Shown: positions 1 to 6,254 of the stretch, piece after piece
Position numbering within the stretch: position 1 is the first letter of the stretch
Layout: each line of letters begins with the position of its first letter
NCBI GenBank assembly: GCA_029264635.1
Contig: JARIAA010000229.1
Location: 1 to 8,028, forward strand
Origin: Psychrobacter sp.
GTDB lineage: Bacteria; Pseudomonadota; Gammaproteobacteria; Pseudomonadales; Moraxellaceae
Reading direction: 5' to 3'
DNA: 8,028 bases
Notes under the pieces: generated by a model
What the model saw: only the letters and a program-made list of their open reading frames with translations
Told to the model about the DNA's origin: nothing
Database searches by the model: none
Made by a program: the position numbers and the translations under genes

Positions 1-938
1 CGCTTGCCGCTGGCAACACGATTGTTCTAAAGCCATCGGACACGACTCCAGATTCTACGCTACTGATGGCAGAGATTGCAGCAGAGTTCCTGCCTGAGGG
101 CACGTTTAACGTAGTGCTAGGTGACGGCAAAACGGGTGCTTTAATATCAAGCTCGAAAGTGCCTGGGCTGGTGGCGATTACAGGTTCCGTACAAGCGGGT
201 AAGGCGGTCGCCGCCGCCGCTGCAAAGAATCTGACTCGAGTGCATTTGGAGCTGGGAGGCAAGGCACCTTGTGTGGTCTTTGATGATGCTGATCTAGATG
301 CAGCTGCGACTAACCTTGCTCAGACAGGCTTCTTTAATGCCGGTCAAGACTGCACGGCATCTACTCGGCTCCTTGTCCATGAATCTGTTCACGAAGATTT
401 TCTTGCTAAGCTCGTTAAGGCGGCCAAAGATACAGCTTATGGAACCCCAGAAAAGGAGGATATCCTTTATGGGCCACTGAATAATGCCAATCAACTTGAA
501 CGGATTGAAGGTTTACTGGAGCGCCTACCTGACCATGCTACGGTAGCAACTGGCGGCAAGCGGGCAAGCGATATGCCAGGGTTCTTCTTCGAGCCGACCG
601 TAGTCGATGGTTTGCGCCAAGACGATGAGATGATTCAGGATGAGATTTTCGGACCTGTTATCACGGTGCAGACGTTTTCGACGGAGGAGAAGGCAGTGCG
701 CATGTCCAATGATGTAGAGTATGGGCTGGCCTCTTCAGTGTGGACAAAGGATCACGCGCTGGCATTAATGGTATCGCGAGATCTGGATTTTGGGTGTGTA
801 TGGGTCAACTGCCACATCCCGCTTGTCGCAGAGATGCCTCACGGTGGCTTTAAAAACTCTGGCTACGGCAAAGATCTGTCTAGATACGGTGTAGAGGAGT
901 ACACTCGGATTAAGCATGTCATGAGCTCCATGGAATGA
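1..938 (+). CDS. Gamma-aminobutyraldehyde dehydrogenase-like ALDH, 3' part
   Basis: NAD(P)-dependent aldehyde dehydrogenase whose start lies before the window; the reading frame is open from position 3 (first residues LAAGNTIVLKPSD) and about 311 of roughly 475 expected residues are present. Visible ALDH landmarks are the cofactor-binding IVLKPSD segment, the ITGSVQAGK turn, the catalytic glutamate of LELGGKAP (codon 249-251) and the nucleophilic cysteine of NAGQDCTAS (codon 351-353), 34 residues apart as is normal. The tail with GLASSVWTKD, GCVWVNCH and MPHGGFKNSGYGKD is characteristic of the 4-aminobutyraldehyde dehydrogenases (PatD/YdcW group), which oxidise the aldehyde from putrescine to GABA. 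That fits the GABA genes downstream, but another amino-aldehyde substrate is possible. The gene ends 44 bases before the broken SnoaL-like gene and probably shared its transcript. Hand-counted 60-base lines here run from about 45 to 65% GC, perhaps slightly above gabD. Confidence 0.85.
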   Translation, partial: LAAGNTIVLKPSDTTPDSTLLMAEIAAEFLPEGTFNVVLGDGKTGALISSSKVPGLVAITGSVQAGKAVAAAAAKNLTRVHLELGGKAPCVVFDDADLDAAATNLAQTGFFNAGQDCTASTRLLVHESVHEDFLAKLVKAAKDTAYGTPEKEDILYGPLNNANQLERIEGLLERLPDHATVATGGKRASDMPGFFFEPTVVDGLRQDDEMIQDEIFGPVITVQTFSTEEKAVRMSNDVEYGLASSVWTKDHALALMVSRDLDFGCVWVNCHIPLVAEMPHGGFKNSGYGKDLSRYGVEEYTRIKHVMSSME

Positions 939-982
939 TTGCCAACTTAATACAGAATGGAATATAAAAGGAGACAATCGAC

Positions 983-1773
983 ATGACCGACATTCGTGAA
1001 CTTGTAGTGACTGCCGACCGAGAATTGTTTACTGAGCATGATGTGACTACTTTAGATCGTCACTTTTCAGCCGATTATGTCGAGCATTCCCCGCTTGTCG
1101 CAGACGGCTTACAGGGGTTAAGAGATCTCGTCGCTGGCGCGCCCGACATGCGCCATGATGTGGCGCGCGTCCTTGTGGATGAGGCAAAAGGGTTAGTCGC
1201 TTTGCATGGCTAGTACCCAGGGCTTGCTCCAGATGAGTTGTACGTTGGCTTTGATATTTATCGCGTTGCTGATGGCAAGATTGTTGAGCACTGGGATGGA
1301 CTTGTCACCGAGACACCGCTCAATGAGTCTGGTCATACTCAATTAGATGGACCGACTGAGGTCGATAAGTCAGCGGACACCGAGGCCAACCGTGCACTTG
1401 CAAAAAAGGTGTGGCATACTTTTTTGCAAGCGCAAGATTATCATTCTATGATCAAATTTGCGCGTCCAGATGGTACATTTACGCAGCACTCTGGCGACAT
1501 CGCCGATGGTGTTACCAACATGATTGAGTTTTTAAAAAAGCTAAAACAAGAGGGTAGCGCACTGATCTATGACACGTTGCACCGCACTGTCGCTGATGGA
1601 AACTTTGTCTTGACGCACTCCGAGGGCTCGATTGGTGGCGAGCGGCATTCATTCTGTGAGCTGTGGCGCATTGAAGATGGTCATGTGGTCGAATTGTGGA
1701 TGCGATTGCGCCCGTGCTACCTGATGATGAACTTGCGCATCGCCACGGTGCATTTATATCGACAGAGTTTTGA
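983..1773 (+). pseudogene. SnoaL/NTF2-like two-domain protein, broken by TAG and a frameshift
   Basis: The start is set by AAGGAG at 968-973, nine bases before the ATG. Domain one begins MTDIRELVVTADRELFTEHD and matches the SnoaL-like aldol-condensing family (COG4922 type), small alpha+beta cone proteins. The frame meets TAG at 1211-1213 after 76 residues, inside the conserved stretch VALHG-stop-YPGLAPDELYVGFDIY. It then stays open in the same frame through a second domain of the same fold (from about ANRALAKKVW to GHVVELW). At 1697-1700 one G appears to be missing from TGGGAT. With it restored, the random-looking tail MRLRPCYLMM becomes the family-like DAIAPVLPDDELAHRHGAF and ends at TGA 1771-1773, giving a 263-residue ancestral protein. 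A TTG at 1238 could in theory start the second half, but it has no ribosome site. The function is unknown; it probably acted on a small molecule in the pathway of the upstream dehydrogenase. Two separate lesions argue for genuine decay, although assembly error cannot be excluded. Confidence 0.85.
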
Positions 1774-1867
1774 GGAGTCGTACCCTTTTTATCTAAGTAA
1801 TCAATTTATCTAAATAACTAATTTATCAAGTTTTATTTAGTTAAAAAGTTCTTGTTGTTTCAGTAGT
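1774..1867. other. A/T-rich spacer after the broken gene with short repeats
   Basis: The spacer has perfect 8-base inverted arms CTAAATAA (1810-1817) and TTATTTAG (1833-1840) around a 15-base gap, and AATTTATC occurs directly repeated at 1803-1810 and 1820-1827. The frame-shifted reading of the broken gene runs into this stretch and stops at 1811-1813, which supports the idea that it is not natural coding sequence. No promoter or gene is recognised here. Confidence 0.45.
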
Positions 1868-1905
1868 ATGGAACTGCTTCTTTGCAAAGAAGCGGTTCCA
1901 TTTTT
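1868..1905 (+). terminator. Rho-independent terminator closing the ALDH/SnoaL unit
   Basis: The arms ATGGAACTGCTTCTTT (1868-1883) and AAAGAAGCGGTTCCAT (1886-1901) pair over 16 positions with a single T-G wobble; only GC separates them, so the real loop takes up the inner A/T pairs. Five T residues follow at 1901-1905. The T run lies only on the plus-strand exit side, so the hairpin ends rightward transcription rather than that of the regulator gene coming the other way. Confidence 0.85.
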
Positions 1906-1927
1906 GTATTAAATACACCTTCCATGA

Positions 1928-1947
1928 GCTATTTAATCTCAAATAGC
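1928..1947 (-). terminator. Weak hairpin just past the iclR-type gene
   Basis: A 7-base inverted repeat, GCTATTT (1928-1934 read inverted) and AAATAGC (1941-1947) around AATCTC, lies 8 bases beyond the stop codon of the leftward regulator gene. There is no T run after it in the leftward direction and the stem is mostly A/T, so it is at best a weak terminator or an mRNA 3'-end structure. Confidence 0.25.
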
Positions 1948-1954
1948 AAATAAG

Positions 1955-2725
1955 CTATGCCGAACGTTTATGCTGAAAGCCTAAGCGTTGCTCGATTTGT
2001 TCAGCCAGCTCGATAAGTACCGCGCTGACCTCGTTGCGCTTGGATTCATACTCGACTTGCAAAAAGCTGACGGCCATGCCAGCGACGGCATTGCCAGAAG
2101 CATTGCGAATATAAGTTCCTAAACAGTACATACCCTCACGCAGCTGCCCATCGTCTAAGGAGATACGACTGCTATGAATCGCGGCCAACTCATCAGATAA
2201 GCTGGCAAAATTATCGACGCCGTTTGGCGTGATGGGTTTAGGGAAGTTGCCTTCATATAATGTTTCAATGGTATCTATGGGTAAAGTGGAGAGCATAGCT
2301 TTGCCAGTCGCTGAAAATACGGCAGGGACACGGACACCTGCACGAAAAGTAAAACCGAGCGGGGCAGGCGCCTCATGACAAGCCAAAAACACCACTTCAC
2401 CCAAGTCCAGCTTCGATAAAGTAACGGTATGTTGTAGCAAGACAGGATAGTGCACAATAAAGTCTTTAAATAACTGTATCACCCCTTGCTCTTGCTCATA
2501 TTTACCTGCCCAGTACATGAGATATGAGCCCAAATGAAAACGGTTTTCAGTATCTTTGTAGATGACGTGTTTGGTTAACAAGCTTTGCAAAATATTATGG
2601 GTTGAGCTGCGAGCAAGCCCCAATTCTTTAGCGATATAAGCTGCTGTTAGTGGCTGAGAGCTTGCCGTAATCAAGTCTAAAATCTGAAAGGTTTTGTCTA
2701 ATGCAGGGACGGCAGTCGTGCTCAT
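1955..2725 (-). CDS. IclR-family transcriptional regulator
   Basis: A 256-residue protein, the normal IclR size. Residues 7-70 form the N-terminal winged helix-turn-helix, with the helix pair LTAAYIAKELGLARSSTHNI (26-45) and the wing ending in FHLGSYLM. The rest is the IclR effector-binding domain: RAGVRVPAVFSATGKAML (128-145) and DDGQLREGMYCLGTY (191-205) are the family's typical ligand-pocket stretches. Such proteins bind operators as dimers of dimers and respond to small metabolites, as repressors or activators. It is divergent from gabD across 291 bases, so it is the obvious candidate regulator of gabDT and of itself (inference). The ligand cannot be read from the sequence; GABA, succinate semialdehyde or an amine are natural guesses. 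No strong ribosome site precedes the ATG (only TGGG nearby), which suggests low expression, as usual for a regulator. Confidence 0.92.
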   Translation of the reverse strand: MSTTAVPALDKTFQILDLITASSQPLTAAYIAKELGLARSSTHNILQSLLTKHVIYKDTENRFHLGSYLMYWAGKYEQEQGVIQLFKDFIVHYPVLLQHTVTLSKLDLGEVVFLACHEAPAPLGFTFRAGVRVPAVFSATGKAMLSTLPIDTIETLYEGNFPKPITPNGVDNFASLSDELAAIHSSRISLDDGQLREGMYCLGTYIRNASGNAVAGMAVSFLQVEYESKRNEVSAVLIELAEQIEQRLGFQHKRSA

Positions 2726-2781
2726 AAGTAGCCCATAAAAGTAAGTAAAACTCAGGATGAATAACGAGGCAGATTTAAATC

Positions 2782-2809
2782 GTCATAAAAGTAATAATAG
2801 GGGTTGCAA
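2782..2809 (-). promoter_or_regulatory. Possible sigma70 promoter for the iclR-type gene
   Basis: Read leftward, TTGCAA (2809 down to 2804) and TATGAC (2787 down to 2782) are separated by 16 bases, each matching the sigma70 consensus at 4 of 6 positions. The -10 lies 56 bases before the regulator's ATG, a sensible leader length. The match is only moderate and such pairs occur by chance in A/T-rich DNA. Confidence 0.3.
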
Positions 2810-2855
2810 AAGGTATCTTATCGTTCCTATAATGATGTCTCATATATGGAATTTA

Positions 2856-2873
2856 TGTTCAGTATATTGAACA
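2856..2873. promoter_or_regulatory. Palindromic operator candidate TGTTCA-N6-TGAACA
   Basis: TGTTCAGTATATTGAACA is an inverted repeat with perfect 6-base arms and a TATA core, so 16 of 18 positions are symmetric. It lies near the middle of the divergent region, 130 bases from the regulator start and 143 from gabD. The overlapping 15 bases at 2847-2861 (TGGAATTTATGTTCA) agree with the E. coli IclR box as I recall it (TGGAAATNATTTCCA) at 11 of 14 defined positions. The position and symmetry fit an IclR-family dimer site; which protein binds is inferred. Confidence 0.6.
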
Positions 2874-3016
2874 ATATAACCGTTATCAATAGTTATTTAT
2901 AGATAATTTTTTATTAAAACGTTTTGGTCAAAGAGACGTTTTATAAGATTGGTTTTAACCGCTGTTTTATTTTTCATCATCAATAGTGACCAACATAATA
3001 GACAAGGAGCGTCACC

Positions 3017-4489
3017 ATGTCACCATCGTCATCTACGCTACAATTATCAAATCCAGACCTACTCAAACAGCACTGCCTAATCAAAGAGGGTTGGCACGGC
3101 GCAAGCGATGAAGCGACCATTGACGTAAGCAATCCATTTAACGGTGAAGTGATTGGCTCTATCCCAAGTCTTAGCAGTGCAGACGTGAATGATGCGGTTG
3201 CTTATGCTCATGACGTACAAGGCGCTTGGGCGGCCAAAACCCCACAAGAGCGTTCTGATTTATTACAAAAATGGGCCGATCTCATTGATGCTAATAAAGA
3301 GGATCTTGCTATCATTATGACGGCTGAACAAGGCAAGCCTTTAACAGAATCACGCGGCGAGATTGGGTATGCCAATAGTTTCATTCGCTGGTTTGCCGAA
3401 GAAGGCAAACGCGTTTATGGCGATGTCATTCCTGCCAATAAATCACAACTGCGCCATGTCATTCTCAAGCAGCCAGTCGGTGTTTGCGCAGCGATTACCC
3501 CTTGGAATTTTCCAGCAGCGATGATCACTCGTAAAGCAGGACCAGCTTTAGCAGCAGGCTGTACGATGATCATTAAACCTGCAACCGAAACGCCATTTTC
3601 CGCTTTAGCGTTAGGAGCATTAGCTGAGCAAGCAGGTATCCCAGCGGGCGTGATTCAAGTGGTCACAGGTAAATCATCAACCATCGGCGACATTCTAACT
3701 GGTGATGCGCGCATTCATAAGCTATCGTTCACAGGCTCTACAGAAGTGGGTCGTACGTTGATGGCTCAATGTGCGCCAACCATCAAAAAGCTGTCACTAG
3801 AGCTCGGTGGTAATGCGCCGTTTATTGTCTTTGATGATGCTGATCTTGAAAAAGCAGCTGAGGGCTTAATCGCTTCTAAATATCGTAACGCTGGTCAAAC
3901 TTGCGTATGCGCCAACCGTGTATATGTGCAAGAGAGCATCAAAGATAAATTCTTAGAGGTATTTGTCAAAAAAGTGGCTGAGCTTAATGTCGGTGATGGC
4001 ATGGAAGAGGGCGTTGATATTGGTCCTTTGATTAACAAAAAAGCATTAGAAAAAGTTCAAGCACTACTCAAAGACGCCTTAGATAAAGGCGCGACCCTCA
4101 TCGCTGGTGGTAGCACAAACAGTGCCTCAGAGCTGACGTACAATCCAACCGTCATTACTGATCTCAGTAGTGAGATGGACATTGCTCATGAGGAAATCTT
4201 TGGGCCTATCGCCACCATCTTTACTTTTAAAGATGAAGAAGATGTCATCCGTAAAGCGAACGACACTATCTATGGGTTAGCCGCTTACTTCTATAGCAGC
4301 GATTATTCACGCTCATGGCGCGTCACTGAAGGTCTTGAGTACGGTATCGTTGGTCACAATACGGGTCTCATTTCTACCGAAGTTGCGCCGTTTGGCGGCG
4401 TGAAGCAGTCAGGCTTTGGCCGTGAAGGCTCAAAATATGGCATCGAAGAATATGTTGTGACTAAATACTGGTGTAGCGATATCAGCTAG
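3017..4489 (+). CDS. gabD: Succinate-semialdehyde dehydrogenase GabD
   Basis: Oxidises succinate semialdehyde to succinate with NAD(P)+ in the cytoplasm, the last step of GABA breakdown. At 490 residues it is close to E. coli GabD (482). ALDH landmarks are all intact: TPWNFPAAMITRKAGPALAA (161-180) with oxyanion-hole Asn164, cofactor-contacting Lys187 in IIKPATET, FTGSTEVGR (238-246), catalytic Glu262 in LELGGNAP and nucleophile Cys296 in NAGQTCVCANR. Cys298 is the second cysteine seen in many SSADHs, which can form a redox-sensitive disulfide with the first. The C-terminal FGGVKQSGFGREGSKYGIEEY is nearly diagnostic for the GabD branch. The start is supported by AAGGAG at 3004-3009, seven bases before ATG. 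It is followed by gabT after 107 bases with no terminator seen, so the two are probably co-transcribed. NAD or NADP preference is not callable; glutarate semialdehyde is a known side substrate of such enzymes. Confidence 0.95.
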   Translation: MSPSSSTLQLSNPDLLKQHCLIKEGWHGASDEATIDVSNPFNGEVIGSIPSLSSADVNDAVAYAHDVQGAWAAKTPQERSDLLQKWADLIDANKEDLAIIMTAEQGKPLTESRGEIGYANSFIRWFAEEGKRVYGDVIPANKSQLRHVILKQPVGVCAAITPWNFPAAMITRKAGPALAAGCTMIIKPATETPFSALALGALAEQAGIPAGVIQVVTGKSSTIGDILTGDARIHKLSFTGSTEVGRTLMAQCAPTIKKLSLELGGNAPFIVFDDADLEKAAEGLIASKYRNAGQTCVCANRVYVQESIKDKFLEVFVKKVAELNVGDGMEEGVDIGPLINKKALEKVQALLKDALDKGATLIAGGSTNSASELTYNPTVITDLSSEMDIAHEEIFGPIATIFTFKDEEDVIRKANDTIYGLAAYFYSSDYSRSWRVTEGLEYGIVGHNTGLISTEVAPFGGVKQSGFGREGSKYGIEEYVVTKYWCSDIS

Positions 4490-4596
4490 TATGCAGTAAC
4501 GGCGTATTCTAAATTAATGGCAAAAAACAGTTATTAAAAAATCCAGTAATATTTAACCAAGCACGTAAAGTAAATACTAAAGAAAAGGATATCATT

Positions 4597-5934
4597 ATGT
4601 CTATTACTAAGGCTCGTCACGAAACTCAGTCTACCGATGATCAAACGATCAGTCGCACTCATAACAGTCATGCTAATAGTAGCAATCAATCACTGCTTGA
4701 GCGTCGTAAGGCCGTTTTACCAACAGGGCTTGGGGTTGCCTTTCCTATCTTTGCAGAAAAAGCAAAGAACTCAGAGGTTTGGGATGTTGAAGGCAACCGT
4801 TATATCGATTTTGTCGGTGGTATCTCTGTACTAAACACAGGTCACAGTCATCCAAAAATCACTCAGCGTGTACATGAGCAGCTTGATAAGTTTACGCATA
4901 CGGCCGCTCAGATGATTAACTACGAATGCTATGTTGAGCTGGCTGAAAAGTTGTGCAAAAAAGCCCCAATTAGCGGTGATAAAAAGGCCTTCTTTTTGAC
5001 CACTGGCGCAGAAGCAGTCGAAAACTGTATCAAAATCGCCCGTGCTAAAACAGGTCGTCCAGGCGTGATTTCTTTCGTTGGTGGTTGGCATGGTCGCACG
5101 CTTATGTGCATGAGCCTGACAGGTAAAGTGTTGCCATACAAAAAGAACTTTGGTCCGATGCCAGGTCCTGTATTCCATGCGCTATTTCCAGCTGAAGAAT
5201 TAAACGTTACAGAAGCGCAAGCACTGCATAGCCTTGAGATGATTTTTCAGGCGGATATCGATCCTAGTGAAGTGGCGGCGATGATTATTGAGCCAGTACA
5301 AGGCGAGGGTGGCTTCCATCAAGTCACGCCCTCATTTGCCAAATCTCTACGCGATATCTGTGATGAACATGGCATTGTGCTTATTTTTGATGAAGTACAG
5401 TGCGGTTTTGCGCGTACCTGTACTTTATTCGCCAGTGAGCAGTTGGGTGTTGAGCCTGATCTGATGACGAGTGCCAAGAGTTTGGCAGGTGGTTATCCGA
5501 TCTCTGCCGTTATTGGCCGCGCTGATATTATGGATGCTCCGCAGGTCGGTGGTTTAGGTGGTACGTATGCTGGTAACCCGCTTGCTTGTGTGGCTGCGCT
5601 TGCTGTCATGGAAGTGATCGAAGAAGAGAACCTACTTGAGCGTAGTATCGAGATTGGCGATAAAATTGAGGAGTTCTTAAAAGATTTAAACTTAAGCACT
5701 ATCGGTCATATTCGTCATAAAGGCGCGATGCTAGCGTTTGAATTAATAGATAGCGAAGGTAAGCCTGATGCTGATGCTACTGCTAATTTAAAAGCAAAAG
5801 CTTTTGAGCATGGCTTGTTATTAGCATCTTGCGGCATGCATGGTAACGCGATTCGAGTGATGGTGCCATTGACGGTTGAAGATGAGGTGCTACAAGAAGG
5901 CCTGAATATTATCAAAGATGTTTTAACCGCTTAA
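4597..5934 (+). CDS. gabT: 4-aminobutyrate--2-oxoglutarate aminotransferase GabT
   Basis: PLP-dependent class III aminotransferase that moves the amino group of GABA to 2-oxoglutarate, giving succinate semialdehyde (the GabD substrate) and glutamate. It has 445 residues against 426 in E. coli; with a 26-residue offset every key residue is present: Ile76, Arg167 in GWHGRT, Glu237 in EPVQGEGGF, Asp265 and Gln268 in DEVQ, and Lys294 (Schiff base) in SAKSLAGGYP. Arg420 in NAIRVMVPLT corresponds to the E. coli Arg that binds the substrate carboxylate. This pattern favours GABA over ornithine or acetylornithine as substrate; 5-aminovalerate may also be used. The extra N-terminus (about residues 1-26) is rich in Ser, Thr, Asn and His and looks disordered. 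The start is still supported by AAGGA at 4585-4589, seven bases upstream. The loop after DEVQ reads CGFARTCT, with cysteines 269 and 275 where E. coli has Ser and Gly. Confidence 0.95.
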   Translation: MSITKARHETQSTDDQTISRTHNSHANSSNQSLLERRKAVLPTGLGVAFPIFAEKAKNSEVWDVEGNRYIDFVGGISVLNTGHSHPKITQRVHEQLDKFTHTAAQMINYECYVELAEKLCKKAPISGDKKAFFLTTGAEAVENCIKIARAKTGRPGVISFVGGWHGRTLMCMSLTGKVLPYKKNFGPMPGPVFHALFPAEELNVTEAQALHSLEMIFQADIDPSEVAAMIIEPVQGEGGFHQVTPSFAKSLRDICDEHGIVLIFDEVQCGFARTCTLFASEQLGVEPDLMTSAKSLAGGYPISAVIGRADIMDAPQVGGLGGTYAGNPLACVAALAVMEVIEEENLLERSIEIGDKIEEFLKDLNLSTIGHIRHKGAMLAFELIDSEGKPDADATANLKAKAFEHGLLLASCGMHGNAIRVMVPLTVEDEVLQEGLNIIKDVLTA

Positions 5935-6254
5935 GGCTATTAATACTTAGCTATTTGAGCTCAGACACGATATATTAATCGTTGTGGTGTAGTTAACGCT
6001 ATTTTTAGCTTTGGTTAATAGTGTAGGTGTTATGATAGCGGTAAAGTTGTCATCAGGACACGCATACTGAGTTGATGATTTATAACGGCGCCTTGCAAGT
6101 AAAGACGCCGTTGTTGTCTCTGATATTTGAATCTTGAAATAAGACCAAATGCAAAAGTAATAAAAGCTAAAGACGATGGGCGCAGGCCCGCTAAATAAAA
6201 AATAGTGTAACCATAAAGGTTTAACACGGATGATACGTGGACAAGGAGTAAATT
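5935..6254. other. Gene-free gap between gabT and the permease gene
   Basis: These 320 bases hold no credible gene. Contents seen: a terminator-like hairpin at 6084-6118, a weak promoter candidate TTGAAA (6134-6139) with TAATAA (6158-6163) at 18-base spacing, and an imperfect hairpin GTGTAACC (6205-6212) with GGTT-TA-ACAC (6218-6227) about 27 bases before the permease ATG. Together they suggest that the permease has its own promoter rather than relying only on gabDT transcription. The palindrome TGTTCA-N6-TGAACA of the gabD control region is not repeated here. Confidence 0.5.
6084..6118 (+). terminator. Probable rho-independent terminator after gabT
   Basis: Perfect 7-base arms AACGGCG (6084-6090) and CGCCGTT (6106-6112) can extend inward, past a C-A mismatch, by three more pairs (CTT with AAG), leaving a 7-base loop. 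TTGTTGTCT follows, T-rich but interrupted by G. It lies 150 bases past the gabT stop, so it would end gabDT transcription partly or fully. It is weaker than the other two terminators in the window. Confidence 0.55.

Larger units (their letters stand above)
2726..3016. promoter_or_regulatory. Divergent iclR-gabD control region
   Basis: This 291-base A/T-rich region separates the regulator from gabD and must contain both start regions. It holds the palindrome at 2856-2873. On the gabD side it also has an A/T-rich block with GATAAT (2902-2907), two direct copies of ACGTTTT 17 bases apart (2919-2925 and 2936-2942), and a 7-base inverted pair TTGGTCA (2924-2930) and TGACCAA (2987-2993) that could fold in the gabD leader mRNA. 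I found no convincing -35/-10 pair for gabD: TTGAAC at 2867-2872 is a fair -35, but the sequence 17 bases on (TAGTTA) is a poor -10. That would suit a promoter needing an activator. No small gene is apparent. Confidence 0.6.

Noticed and set aside
294..494. Overlapping small frames on both strands within the first dehydrogenase
   Set aside because: They are shadows of a conserved ALDH reading frame.
1211..1213. TAG as a recoded amber codon (pyrrolysine or programmed read-through)
   Set aside because: No recoding structure is evident, the presumed host group does not use pyrrolysine, and a second independent lesion in the same gene fits simple decay better.
1238..1813. Independent gene starting downstream of the TAG in the SnoaL-like region
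   Set aside because: Its start would be TTG inside a conserved strand, no ribosome site precedes it, and its last 43 or so residues are a frameshift artefact.
1..1905. Left part of the window as a recently transferred island
   Set aside because: A few hand-counted lines look somewhat richer in GC, but the difference is small and variable, and no integrase, tRNA, direct repeat or insertion sequence boundary is visible.
4831..5178. 115-codon minus-strand open frame inside gabT
   Set aside because: It is antisense to conserved GabT sequence and has no recognisable domain.
6178..6189. GGGC-GCAG-GCCC mini-hairpin in the permease leader as a terminator
   Set aside because: The stem is only 4 bases and no T run follows on the plus strand.
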